A model generated the notes under the pieces. The model searched no databases and was not told the origin of the DNA. It saw nothing but the letters and a program-made list of their open reading frames with translations. Position numbers and translations under genes: made by a program. From NCBI GenBank assembly GCA_029378245.1, contig JARKIF010000001.1, forward strand, positions 62,001 through 126,000: a stretch of 64,000 bases of DNA, given 5' to 3'. The stretch is from Roridomyces roridus (Eukaryota; Basidiomycota; Agaricomycetes; Agaricales; Mycenaceae). Below, one piece after another: positions 21,642-34,021 of the stretch (positions are counted from its first letter, which is position 1; the number at the start of each line of letters is the position of its first letter).

Positions 21642-23541
21642 TTACGCAGAAACCTCCGTGGTGGTCAACGTAAGAGATTCCATACCATCATTCAGAACCT
21701 CATCAGTCGTGTCAACGTCTTCGCTGACGCCTCCAACAAACAGCGGCAGCATGGATGCGAATGAATCGCACACCTCCGACGCGGTGTATATCAAATCGTC
21801 CGGTGCGCTCGCAGCGAGGCTACCCGGCCGGCGAACCCAGAGGGAAGGCATCGAGAAGCATCGAGCGGGTTCGATGTCTTGGAACACGCTCGTTGAGACG
21901 AGGCAACTGGCTGTAGGGGGGAGGTTCTTGAAGTCATCGATCGGCGGGACTGGGTAGGTGCCGAAAAGGGGGCGGTAGGTGGGGGATTCCGGTGGAGGGA
22001 GGAAAACTGTGTCGAAGTACGGATGGATCAGGTTGAATGCGGCGCAGGATAGAATGGACTCCTTCTTGATGTCAGCGAGGCAGTAGAGGTGATGGTATGG
22101 ATGGATTCGTTGTAGGCATTCGACGGCGCCTGGAACCAGTGACCAATTAGCGATAGAAGCCGCAAACGCTGCCGACTCGGATGAGGTGCATGTCAGGCCG
22201 AGGCGAACCGAGAACCGTTGATATGTTCGGTGCAGAAGTGGAAGGTCGGATTTGTGTGATGTCTCATCTTTGATCTCTCGTTCGATATCGAAGTATAGGG
22301 AAAGAGCTTGGAGTCGGGTAAGATTCTTGTGACTCCGACCCAAGAGAGACTGCAGCGCGTCCCAGATGCCGTTCTCGTGGTCCTACGGAATCAAGTTAAC
22401 TCTTCGAAGCGGGAGAGAGACTGTTGAGTCACAATGAACACATAAACATCAAAGTATATCGCCTCGAAGGCACCGGGATCTGCATAGGGAGGCGGTGGCA
22501 GCTGCATTTCTCGACCCATGCGCGGCAGAGGGATTCCGAAGTGGCCAGCCAGGTCCGACCAGTCGTCTTCCTCAGCGTTCGGATTTTCAGGCAAATCCTC
22601 TGGGTGCTCCAGCGAGGCCGACATTTCGATGAGCTCTGGGTGGCGGAGATCGTCGATGGGATCGTCGAGCACCGGCTCGCTGCAAGGATGTTCGGACTGT
22701 ACAATGGTCAAGTAAAGAAGGAAAAGGCTGTGTTAAGACTTGCCTGGTCTCGCACCCATATAATTGCTCGTTCCGTCCCGTATCGGGAAAAACGACCTCG
22801 CAATCTCCCCGGTTAGGTCAGTATACGTAGGAACAGGTCGACAGATTTGACTCACCTCTGTATCATCAACTCTTCCTCGGTAAACCTCCGTGCTGGATGG
22901 AGCTCGTGTACGGTCGAGAGGTCGAAACTGACAGCCACATGGATGCCCCGAGGGGCTTGAAGCGCACCGGGTGCTCTTCTCGCCGCTCTGCTTCGCCCAC
23001 TGAAGGTCGTCCACACCCCGTAGCCATCCTGTGATGGAGCATCTGAGCTAATGTAACCCGCCTCGATTTGTCCTCGTCGTGCCTCGGCAGACTTTCGCTG
23101 GTAGTCCCGCCGCAATTCGCTGTCGTAATCTTGCCGGCGCTGCGTCGGGAACGACCCAAGGTTGTCCACTGGTATGACATTGCGGGCGTCCGGCTCGTTG
23201 GTGTATGATGCGGTAAACATGAGCGCCCGAGTGGTGTCCACGACGCATTCACCGAAGGATGAGAATGAAGGCGGAGGGATGAGAGGTGTGTTCGACTCCG
23301 CAGTGGATGGATGGATGGGATAGAACGTCTCCAGGTCTTCGCTACTACGTGGTTGAACGAGATACCCGCGCAGTCCGTTTCCCGAAGTTAACTCGGATCT
23401 CGCCACGATGAGAGCGAGATATCGGCCGCACTCGATCTCGGCAGCAGCAGATAAAGCAAGTTCGGAGTCAAGATACGCAACCGTCGCGCGCGGTGAAGGA
23501 GTCAAGACAGCCCAGAGGTACACTGTGTCCGAGCGGTCCAT
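21642..23541 (-). CDS. HAD-like two-domain protein, copy C
   Basis: Start ATG 23541 (MDRSDTVYLWAVLTPS). Exon 1 (to about 22855) encodes the unknown N-domain with the landmarks of copy B (PLIPPPSFSSFGECVVDTT, GSFPTQR, VAVSFDLSTVHELHPARRF). A short exon (about 22803-22744) encodes RLRGRFSRYGTERAIIWVRD, and the next intron again has a GC donor. The third exon encodes SEHPCSEPVLDDP and an acidic linker, ending at YFDVYVFI; the fourth resumes DHENGIWDALQ. As in copy B, HAD motif I has lost Gly-Thr-Leu (Val-Phe instead), and the motif II position reads CLADIKKES. VSTSVFQDIEPARCFSM keeps the family C-terminal motif. The frame is open throughout, so the gene looks intact although probably non-catalytic. 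It faces copy B tail to tail. Confidence 0.75.
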
Positions 23542-25369
23542 GGACAGGAGTGAAAAGAGAAAACGATCGCATCAAATTCAAAATTAGCCCAAGCAAAGCG
23601 GATCAGTCCGAGAGTTTGCCGTCTCTGCTTGCCATCATCCGCCGAATCAACTGAAGGCCTTTTGCTCAGGCCTCTTTCTCCGAATGACGCTGAGGCCTGA
23701 GGCTTGACTCTTCCAGAAAAGATCGCCAACTGTGACGCTACTTATTGGATGGACGCCGATCTCTGACCAGCTGAGCCTGGTTTGGCCCTCGGTCCACACA
23801 GGGCTCGTTCAAATTCTTAAACTCGTCATCCCGCTGAGAGGATATGTACCGCTTAGCCGTCGCGTTGCATCGGTACAGGTCCTTGAATTTCTCCTCGGCA
23901 GGCGGTGTGTTTTGCCCTGCCGCCAGTGGGCCTAGACCTCAAGATCGCATGTGATGCCTGCCAGCCCTCAGGCAATCGCTCGCCAGCTTTATTTATCCCG
24001 TAGTAGTTCCCTCCTCTGCAAGCGGCGAATCCCCTTCAGCAGCTGGTCAATTATAAGTTTATAACGACCTCTCAACCGTTGGGATTTACTCCTCATCAAG
24101 AGGCGGGGCATCTCCTCGGAGTCCCACGCTTCTGCCTCGGCCCTTCAACTTCAAGCTTCAAGTCAAGTACCATCTTCGGATGACAATCCGGCAGCAGAAC
24201 AAGTTCGCTGCCTCGGCTCGCAGAATCTCCGACCCGAGTCGAGTAGTTCATTTGTCTGATCGGGATTGCTGCGTATCTATCTCTCGGCGGAATCGCGCGT
24301 CCAAGCTAGACCCGTGAGACTCACGCTTAATTGAATCATCCCGCTCCCATGTTCGAAAAGCGGTCGGTGGAACCAAGGTCCAAATGATTGATTCCTCGGT
24401 CGTTTAACATTCAAGCGATTGTTTCTTGGTGAATAAGTCAATTAACCGGCGACAGAAACCCGCTCTGACGTATGATCATGAGTTGCGCGTCTCGAGGAGA
24501 GAGCAATCCCAAACAGGATTGACCAATGAATTTCGGGCACGCACGCTAGTAGCCGTTAGCCCTGCCGCCAGTCCAACCATGGGAAAGGCGATGTCATAGT
24601 TCATTGGGAATGTATTGCAGCCACGCTCGACCACAATCACTTGCTATAGACAGACGATGGGGTCTGTCATTCGTCAAGTTGCATCATTCACCCCGAATTG
24701 AGATGCCGGAACGAGACAGAAACGAAGTGGTATGTTCAGAAGCAAGAAAATATCCTAACACTCCAAGCAGAACTGTCCACAAAGACAGTGATCAGACGAA
24801 GTTGAACTGGTGTTGAATCAGCCGATCAAACTCCGCCGATCTGAACCACCGAACCAAATAATCGCTTCCAGTCCTCCATCCCGAACCAGACACGAATCCG
24901 ATACATGCGCTTCCAATTCGATTCACAAATACACATACACATAGTTCATAAACACAGAAAAAGACTGGTACGCTAGTTATCTAGAACGCTCAATGGACGC
25001 TCGGCTGTAAGGTAAAGTGGGAGTAGGAGGGAATCCTGTAATGTAGTAATGTAATGGTGTGCCAACTTTTTTTTGGATGTGTGGGTGGGAAGGAAGAAGA
25101 CGAAGACGAAGATGGAGAGGAAGAAGACGAATGAGGTAACCGACTGAACCCGAAACAAGTGATTCCAAAAATCCAAATCCGCGATGAGGGAGAAAGAGTG
25201 AGGGAGAGAGAGTTGATTGTGATGATGGATGGATGGACGAATGATTGCGGGTGCGGGCGTGCAGTATACATGGGGTAGAGTGGCGCCCCGTGGATGGGGT
25301 GTGGTATGGCAGTGCTTTTGAGTTTGGTCTTGAGAGGATGGACGGGAGGAACGCATGACGGACGGAGGC
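23542..25369. other. Intergenic, no clear gene
   Basis: The first part is the upstream region of copy C. From about 23730 to 24950 I find only short frames without motifs. 24973-25369 is the 3' flank of the zinc-finger gene, with long minus-strand frames that lack any domain. Confidence 0.45.
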
Positions 25370-27188
25370 TCAAACACGCCCCACAAAATCCTTGTGCACG
25401 CGCATGTGCTGCCCAAGATTATCATGCCTCGAAAAATCCTTGCCGCATCCAGGGTAAGGGCATTTGTGCGCTGTTAAATAAAAATACCAAGTCAACACCC
25501 GAATCACTTGAGAAAGAAAAAAGAAACGCACGCTTCTCCCAAGTATGTATACTCCGCACATGCCTCTTCAAATGCTCCCCACGCGCAAAACACTTGCCAC
25601 ACCCAGCCACCTTGCACGTATACAACCGCGCAGCAGCGGCCTTGGCACTCGCACTGCCCCGACGACCGCCAGTAGTGCCATCCGCGGCGTAGAGCATGCT
25701 AACAGTAGGCACCCGCCTCCCGCGCGATTTTTTCGTCAGATTGGGGACAGGGACTGGCACAGGGAGGGTCGTAGTCGGGCGAGCACGAGAACGCTTCTGG
25801 CCAGCGTCAGCATCGCCGGAGTAGTACGCCGCGTCCGCGGGGTAATTCGAGGGTACAAGTCCTTAACACCATAAGCTTTCCGAAGAAACGAATCAGAATT
25901 CAAGATGACTTACCACCTGGATAGGCGGGGTAGTCGTAGCTCGTGCTCCCGCTCGCACTCGTGCTGGGGCTGGGTGAATAGGCATACGGAGCATACCGCC
26001 GCGTGCTGCGACCCGTGCGACGCCGACGTCCAGGAAGGAATTCTCCATCCTCCCCATCACTCTCACTGCCATCAACGTACTCGGAATCATCGCCACCGTC
26101 GTCTGCCTCCACGTCACCCTCCTCCTCCTCCTCGTGCGCAGAGTACGAGACAGTCTGCTGCATTGGGCTCGCAACAGGACTGCTATGGACACTTCGTGGG
26201 CTTGCAGCGATGCTCCGGGCGCTCAACGCAGGACTAGGGCTCAGACTCTGTTCGGGCTGGGCATGCTGCTGGGCGGGCGAAAGCACATAGCGCGGGTCGA
26301 CGCTTTGACTCGTCTGCTGCGGGGAGTACGTCGCATTGGGCTGCGGCGAGCTCGAGGAGGGGAAGGTAGCCAGCGAGTGAGAGTGATGGAGCTGGTGGGC
26401 GTGCTGCGTCTGCAGTGTCGGGTGGGATTGCGCATGTGCGAGCTGCTGCTGACGGTGCTGCTGCTGCTGCTGCTGCTGATGGTGGTGATGCGAGGCAAAG
26501 CCCGCGTGGTGCGAGAGCGAGTGAGTCAAGGCGACTGGAGAAGCAGGGCCGTCCCATGGCGATGCAGGAGAGGTAGGGGAAACGGGAGAGTCGTACTAGA
26601 CGGACATTAGATGTGATAAGATTGGAGGCCAGAGCACACACCTGATGGTACCCATACGTCGGTGCAGCGCTGTAGCTGCGCTGAATCCCACTGTTGCTAG
26701 AGTACATCGGAGCTTGCTGGTGGTGCCCGTAGTCCTTGACAACTCGGTATGGAGCATACTCTCCCGCGAGGTCGAGATCGAGTGCAGGGAGGATGTGCTG
26801 CTGCTGCTGCTGCTGCGTCCATCTATGAGTCACGTATACGTGAGGAGGCACCAAGACATACGGGAAAGCCGACATTCGCAGCGTAGTACCCGGTACTCGC
26901 CAAAGGTTTCTTCTGATCGACGGGAGATGACCAAGGAAGGGTCTGGTATGCAAAGAACTCGTTCTGGGCGTGGCCTTGACTGCGAGCAGCGTAGGCGGCC
27001 CCGGGATGATCATGCTGCTGCTGCTGGTGGTGGGCAAAGGTATCGTCGAGCGGGGAACGGATCTCGGTAGTAAAGTCGCTGCTGGATGAAGAGGAAAAGT
27101 CGGTATAGGTGGGCGAGACGGGCGACGCAGGGGCTGCTATTGTGGGTGCCATCGGTGGAGGGGCGACGAGGGCAGAGTGGGCAGCCAT
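25370..27188 (-). CDS. C2H2 zinc-finger transcription factor (Msn2/Nrg1-like fingers)
   Basis: Start ATG 27188 (MAAHSALVAPPPMAP). Predicted exons: 27188 to about 26871; a Gln exon (QQQQQHILPALDLDLAGEY...SYSAAPTYGYHQ); a long exon with poly-His/Gln tracts, SPSP-rich segments, an acidic block (EEEEEGDVEADDGGDDSEY) and a basic stretch (PGRRRRTGRSTRR); then two finger exons split by an intron at 25471-25531 (GTGCGT...AACAG). The fingers are YTCKVAGCGKCFARGEHLKRHVRSIH and CPYPGCGKDFSRHDNLGQHMRVH, joined by TWEKPHK, a normal TGEKP-type linker once the intron is removed. Tandem C-terminal fingers with EHLKRH/SRHDNLGQH are the Msn2/Nrg1-type arrangement that binds short GC-rich or stress-response sites. 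A nuclear regulator is expected; the target genes cannot be told. Confidence 0.85.
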
Positions 27189-29491
27189 TTGAGGGGTTGG
27201 CGGGTAATCGAGACGGAGAGACTTGTTTAATTAAGTATTTCTCGAGGAAATACAAGGCGGATGTGATCGAAATGTCTGCGATCGTCGAGAGGCAGGGCTA
27301 CTCCACGCTGTGGTGAGACAGGGCAGAGGCGGCGGGGAGGCGGGGCGGTGCTGGTGAAGGATTCGGAGAAGAAAGAAGAAGAAAAGAAAAGAGGTGAGCC
27401 AGCCCGTGCAAATAGCAGCATTCTTCCTTGCAAATCGAGCCAACGGTAGCCAAAAACGGCTTCCTCTCCCAGCGGTGCCTGTCAGGCTCGGTTTCCCCAT
27501 TTGGACATCATCCGGTTCCCCGAGATCCCCATCACAGATCTCAAGACCTCTCCGCGATTAGAGCGGTCCTGCATTGGTCCTGCAGATATTATATGAAATC
27601 GCCGCAAACAACAGGAATTCTCCAGCGAAGTTGTCTTGATGTCGTACTACTCGAAAACAGCGGGCGAAAGGACAGGTAGCCTGAATGGTGGCGGACTTGA
27701 AGCCAGAAGGACTGCTCGACGTTGGGCCGACGTATATACAATTGACGAGGCCGAGACCGGGACCTAGACCCAACCTCACTTGCATCCGTCCAACTCTTTC
27801 ATTATCGTCCATCAACATGATGTCGAGGAATTTGTAGTGGTCATGATAACTGCCCCGCGGAAGCAGGTCGGGTGCGGTGCCTGTGTCGGCAAGCGAGCGG
27901 GAACAAGCGCGGGGTGCAAATCATCAATGATGCGCCGTTCGTTAACTTTTTGATGCGTCCCCAGCGGTCCTTGTATATTCAACTTGAATACATACTCTCC
28001 AACATACATACATAACCCCTTCATCGCGTGGTAGCGCCGCCCCCTCTCCACAATGAGTATACCGTCATCCCTTTAAAGTTACTTTGTTTTTTTGCACCCG
28101 ACACAAATAGGGGCACGGCGGGAGAAAATCGTAACCAACTCTAAAAGGCGTGCCATATATACATACGTACAAGCGTAGCGTCCAGTCTGTTGGGGTAACC
28201 AAGGCTACACTCTCAGGACATTGTATCCGTACACAGGTCCAGAGAACAAAGCGTAGCCCGGGAGTGGTTAATACATCATCTCGCCGTACAAAGCGGAAAA
28301 ACTCTTCCAGGAGCGATTGAAGGAACATTGCTACCGACTCACTTTGTCTTCAACATTCTTCCGCCCCACGAAACCCAGACGACTTGAATGTACAATCTAC
28401 ACCACACAGTATAAATTCGTGGAGCTCCACAAACTCTTTGACGGATTCAGTCAGTCAACGGACATAACACCCCAACTCCGAGGACCCACGCACGGCTCCT
28501 GAAGGACTCGGAGGCAAACGGACAGAAGAGATACATTATTTTTGTGGAGCTTCGAAATGCTGATACATTCAACTCGGCGTGCATAATAAATCAAACGGCG
28601 CGCAGGCAGGCTTGGGTCTGACGTCGTTCCCCACTCTCCACCGTCGAAATCGCACATAGCGCATGTGCATTCGAATGTGTACACACCACCCCGGAACAAT
28701 AACCGATTTCAACTTGAACTCACATGTCACGAGTCCCCGAGGAACCCCAACTGTATTCTGATGTCGAGGTACGAAGGGGTGAAAAACACCTGTTATTGCC
28801 AAATCGTCTAATACATGTCCTTCCCCGATCGGAATCACAATTGATTCAATTGAAGGCCCGGGCGATCGCGTTGGATTTCAATGTCCCTGGGCAATGAATT
28901 AAAGAGAACATATTGCGGAGCAAGACTCGGAGAAATAAGCACGCCGTCCCATTCAGGCCTCGTGGTGCCTTTTTTTTTTTTCTATAGCCAGAGTGTTCAG
29001 GTGATCGCCGACACCGGAGTGGATGCTAGTGGATGCTGGAGCACAGGTTGGAGCACGATCACGGCCTTGGCGCCCCTCAGAGTCGGAACAAGTGTCCGTA
29101 ACCCGAACCTGTGCAGACCAGTGATCTGATCGCAAGGTTGCATTTTCAATTGAAATTGCGGTGCAGCATAATTAAAAATCATTTATTGGTCAGATCCGCT
29201 CTGGCTTTTTTTTTTTTAGAATTTTGGGGGTAATTCACCCACCCAGGCTCCGAAACGTACGACAAGTAAGTACCTACCGCGGATCCCTGCGTGGCTGCTA
29301 GGACGCGAAGAGAAGCAGAAGCACGAGCAAATCACTATGCTAGTGACTAGCAGCGGAGAAGGGACGCTTCCTGCGGCATCGGGGACCTTTAGCCCCACCA
29401 ATCCGAAGCTGCGTTAGTAGTAGCCCATACAATCCGTCGCAACGCCCGCGGCCAGGTCATATCGAAATTACGCAGCACAGTTTGACAGCTA
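27189..29491. other. Gene-poor stretch
   Basis: Only short overlapping frames on both strands and no motif I recognise. The first few hundred bases are the promoter side of the zinc-finger gene. Confidence 0.45.
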
Positions 29492-29663
29492 ACTGCATAA
29501 CTCTGGAGCGCTTCGAAAAAAGTTCACCGGCCATAAATGGCAATGAATGACATCGACCTTCCTCATGAGGTCTCCGCTCCACAGTAGCAAGCACGGAGAT
29601 TGCTGGAGAGCTGTCAAAAGTTCGAGTGAACTTTTTTTTGGAAGTGCTCCAGAGTTTTGCAGA
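29492..29663. mobile_element. Tc1/mariner-type MITE, 172 bp
   Basis: Terminal inverted repeats of about 36 bp (TGCATAACTCTGGAGCGCTT and, inverted, TGCAAAACTCTGGAGCACTT, continuing to AAAAAAGTTCAC on both sides) lie within TA dinucleotides at 29490-29491 and 29664-29665. No coding capacity. Confidence 0.8.
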
Positions 29664-29665
29664 TA

Positions 29666-32600
29666 GCTGGAAATCCGTTCAACTGTCAGTGTCAGAGATA
29701 ATGACAGGATCAATCGGTGCGGGAGGTGCCTTGGTGCCTGAATTTGAACGTCGAACAGTTACATTGACGACGGACGGACGAGCAAAATTGCCCGAGGCAA
29801 TTCGCAATTCGGGTCTTCGGGCGAGTCACTGAGTCGGCGTATCTCGTTCCCGAATTCAATCCCGACGTTTCGGTCAGGTCAGGAAGAAAATTTAAACTGC
29901 GGGCGTGAGGATGCCGATTTTCCGGAGGGAGGATTATGTCGAGCCCTGGTTGAAATTCCATTTCTAGTGGATATCCATACGCACCAATGAAACCAATCAA
30001 CGGCGAACGCCACCTTCACCGCCGTGAGATCCGTTTCCCAGTGTCTGACTCGACCAATCTCACAATTTTAGCGTGTGTGTGAGAAAGGGTGGCGTTTTCA
30101 CCCCAGGCTGATATCCTAAAATGCCCACAGCTTCTTTGAGATTATCAGTACGGGAAAATCCAGAAAGCGCGGTAACTGGAAATTCAACTAACCTGGAAGT
30201 ATCACGTCTGCTTCCTTCCTTCCTTCCGGGGAGCCTCGTGCCACCACTGCCCTATTTTCAAGACCTACTTGCTGGATCTTCCGTCGGCGCGCAAAGAACC
30301 AATCCCAACGGGCACGTCAGCAGGACAGCCGCTTTAATTGAGGTCCGTTAATTGAGGGCACGGAGTACCTCCATGATCCGTTAGCCTCTGCAATTCAATT
30401 GAATACCACCGAGTCGGTTGCTTCTGTCACAGTACAGCTATCGTGGGTGTCCGAGCAGGATCAATGATAGAACTTGTTGCCACCCACCCGCCCTACACGC
30501 CATTTTTAGGACGCGGGCGGCATCCGAACTCCGGGGCGTCCAGGTGACTGGCATAGAAGCCGCAAAATCTAGATTTCTTTCGTGGTTAGGACGGCTTTGC
30601 AGACTTTTTACTGGAGGATGGATTGCACCCTGCTCACCGAGTCTCACGAGCCAGAGTACTGGCCATGTCGGCTGCAGACCGATCGACGCGTATGGACGAG
30701 GGTGTGAATGCGAGACTAAGATTGTGGGTATACCCACGCTGTATCTAAACGAAGGAGAGAAATCCTTTAGCAACGTGCATTCAAAAAGCTGTGAGTTACT
30801 TACCTGTTTTACTTCCAGAACTGAAGGTTGTCTCCGACAACGACGACCCCGCTACTCAGAAGAACAGGAATTCATCGCACGAATTCCGGGGTTTACTACG
30901 TAGGCCTGGTATAGGATTGGTTTCCGTGCCGCGAAGCAAGCAAACACGCACCTAGAAATCACACGATACGACACGGCGGCACGAGGCTACGAAGGTGTAC
31001 GAACAGCAGATTGCTGTATTTGGATCATAAATGCTTCGCAAGTGCTGATAACGCGTCTCGACCGCTGCTTGTTTAGTCGAGGAATGGAAGGCCCGGGACG
31101 GGGGACGGAAAGACTCACGACGCCCGTGAGACAAGACAGTCGGCGTCATATGAAAAAAAAGCTGTGGTTGTTGTGATGAATTTAGCGGCGCGAAAAAAAG
31201 CTGTTGAATGAAGACCTGCCTATATGAATTCATTACGACAACTGCGCGGAAATACGATCAACGAGACGCCGTATCTTGAATGCACTGCACTGCGACGAGG
31301 AATCAGCATCACGATTGGCCACGGAGAGAACGTCAATCGCAGCTACGGGAGCACTTGAGGTAATTGTACCATGTTCATGTCCCGCAAAAACTTGGTCCTC
31401 GGAAGAACGAACAACTCCGACTCGGAGATGAATGAGACGCCATGACGAAAGGCGGTTGTTGAGAAGAGGATCGTCATACTGGACAACGACGAATCGACTC
31501 CGAGTTCCGTCGCTGCAAAGTGAACCAGCTCGTCCGCCCGGACAGAAGACAGACAGACAGAAGACGCACTGTACCATTATTGGTATGCATGCGTATCAAG
31601 CTTCCGCATCTTAAAATACAGAAGACTCGAATGCAAAGCGGCGGAGGACGCATGATAAGCTGGCAAAGTGCCAGAGCGGGGGCCGTGTAAGAGTGTGAGT
31701 GGCATATCTGTCGACAGAAGAGTCGTACGGATGGGGAATTCCGTGGTATATGGAAGGGACGCCACGGAGTCGTTCCCAACATACCATTTACCCTCCTCTG
31801 CCCTGCCGTCGCGCAATACCGATCGAATGTCGCCTGCGACGCCACTGCGCAGGTTAGTCGTTTGGAGTCCATGAGACCTCATTAATTGGAGCTCGTGTTC
31901 GGAAGTAATACGGAAGTCACTCCCCCGGACTCACTCGGAAAATCTTGCCTCTGGAGCAGCCCAGACCGAGCAATGTTGGAGTAGTCCAAGCGAGTCATCA
32001 GCCCATAATCTCGGCTAATTGGGGCATGGGAAGTGACCTGCTACCCACGGTAGTGGCAAAGTACACCGTGCGCACAGTACGGGGCCCAAGGACGCCCAAT
32101 TAGTCAATTGCGCAGTTCGCAGTGCGGGGACTGCCGGGGACGATAAGACAGGTCTTCAGATATTTCCGCTGTATTGGGTGGGTGGTGGGTCGACTCTCAA
32201 GAAGGACGAGGACACGTTTCAGAAAGCCAGAGCAAATCACGAGAAGCGACTTGCTGGTCGAATCGTCGGCCGATGCGCGCTGGCTGAGAAATACGGCGGC
32301 AAAGAGGTGATCTAGCCGCCTTTTTGAAGGAGAAGCGAATGAGCTTGGCTGTTCGGGAGCCAGTCCAGAGAAGAGTCTAGATCACAAGAGACGAAAGGAA
32401 AGGATGAATGAAATAGTTGAGGAACGTGCAATTGCCAGAGAAGTTCCCGGGACATTCCTAAGTACGGGGAGAGAGAAGCTGCAAGATTATTGGTGACCCA
32501 AAGTACTTGGACGCTATTCCAGCCAAAAGAAGCAGAAGATCAAAGTGCAAGACAGCCGTGGATTCCAGAACCAGAAAGGTAGCAAAGCTCCACGTCCGCG

Positions 32601-33230
32601 GGAAGCGACCGTGTTGGAGCTGTGGCACTGAAACTCGGAGTGAGAAGGTCGTGACGAGGATCGTTAAGCGTGCGATTTGACGCTCGCAGCTGCACTCGTT
32701 GGCCATTAAGATCGAGGAGGAGTGTACGGAGACGGAGGAGCTTGAGGCGAGTAGTTGAGTCAAGGCAGGCCTCCGAGTATTTTTCGTTGGCAGGTCCATC
32801 GGTGGCACTGGGCAGTGGGTAAGCTGGGGCGGAAGTCTCCAGACTTCGGTAGGCTTCAAACTTCGGAGCATTGCTGGATGACGGGCTTGGATGTTGACGC
32901 GATCCTATTCGAGAGGCAAGTTGGGATTGGGTCCTAGCTAACAAGCTGAGAGCTCGTGTCTCTCCCAGTCTGTCCAGTCGCAGACCATCCAAAGACCATC
33001 AGCCCGGTTAGTAGTAGATCGGCGTCCATCCGGTATTCAATGTAGCCTCACAGCTCGCCAAATCTGCCGGGAGATGATCGATGATCAAGTGGTTGGGAGA
33101 GGAGAGTCCTCAGCAAAAGGCCTTGAGTTGATTCGGCGCAGGTGACGAGGTACTCGGTGACAGCCGGACTGATCCGCTCTGTATGGTCAAGTGGTGACTC
33201 TGATCTGATCGGCGTCTTTTCTTTTCACTC
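29666..33230. other. Gene-poor stretch
   Basis: Several frames of 100-160 codons exist (30418-30903 +, 31474-31872 -, 32540-32992 -) but overlap each other on both strands, lack splice consistency and resemble nothing I know. I treat them as chance. Confidence 0.4.
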
Positions 33231-34021
33231 GATGGACCCCTCGGACACAGTCTGTCAACTCCTTCACCGCGCGCGTCGGTTGAGTATCTAGACTCCGAAC
33301 TTGCTTTGTCTGCTGCGGCCAAGATCGAGTGCAGCTCATACCTCGCTCTCATCGTCACAAAATTCCCTTTGATTTCGGGAGAACTTAAGGACTGGGTGTG
33401 TATCTCGTTCAACCGCCCAATAGTGAAGACCTAGAGACCATCTATCCCATCCATCCTTCCACTGTCGACTCGACAACACCCCTCATCCCTCCGCCTTCAT
33501 TCTCGTCCTTCGGCGAATGTGTCGTGGACACCACTCGGACGCTCATGTTTACTGCATCATACACCAATGAGCCGGATGCCCGTAACATTATCCCGGTGGA
33601 AACCCTTGGCTCCTTCGTGACGCAGCATTGGCAAGATTACGACAGCGCGTTGTGGCGTGACTACCAGCGAAAGTCTGCGGAGGCACGACTAGGACGAATT
33701 GAGGCGGGTTACCTCAGCCCGGATGCTCCATCCCAGGATTACTGCGAGGTTTGGACGGCCTTCAGTGTGCGAAGCAGAGCGGCGAGAAAAGCCCCCGGCG
33801 CCCTTCAGGCCCTTCCGGACATCCATGTGGCTGTCAATTTCGACCTCTCGACCGTACACGAGCTCCATCCAGCACGAAGGTTTGAGGAAGAAGAGTTGAC
33901 GATACAGAGGTACACCGCGTCGGAGGTATGCGATTCATTCGCATCCATGCTGCCGCTGTTTGTTGGAGGCGTCAGCGAAGACATTGACACGACTGATGAG
34001 GTTCTGAATGATGGTATATAA
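33231..34021 (+). pseudogene. HAD-like family copy D, internally deleted
   Basis: It begins like copy C (MDPSDTV) but soon loses frame and has a stop within the first 20 codons. From 33398 the N-domain is again readable (PLIPPPSFSSFGECVVDTT, VAVNFDLSTVHELHPARRF). Directly after the end of exon 1 (EEELTIQR) the sequence jumps to the last 35 residues of the protein (TASEVCDSFASMLPLFVGG), so the short exon, linker and nearly the whole HAD domain are missing. The junction lies at a short TACACC match with the corresponding region of copy C. The same repetitive 3' flank as in B and C follows. Confidence 0.8.

Noticed and set aside
26440..26840. CAG/CTG microsatellite
   Set aside because: The tracts are poly-Gln/His codons within the zinc-finger gene rather than an independent repeat.
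30418..32992. Frames of 100-161 codons in the gene-poor middle (30418-30903, 31474-31872, 32540-32992)
   Set aside because: Opposite-strand frames of equal length overlap them, the composition is unremarkable and no family features are visible.
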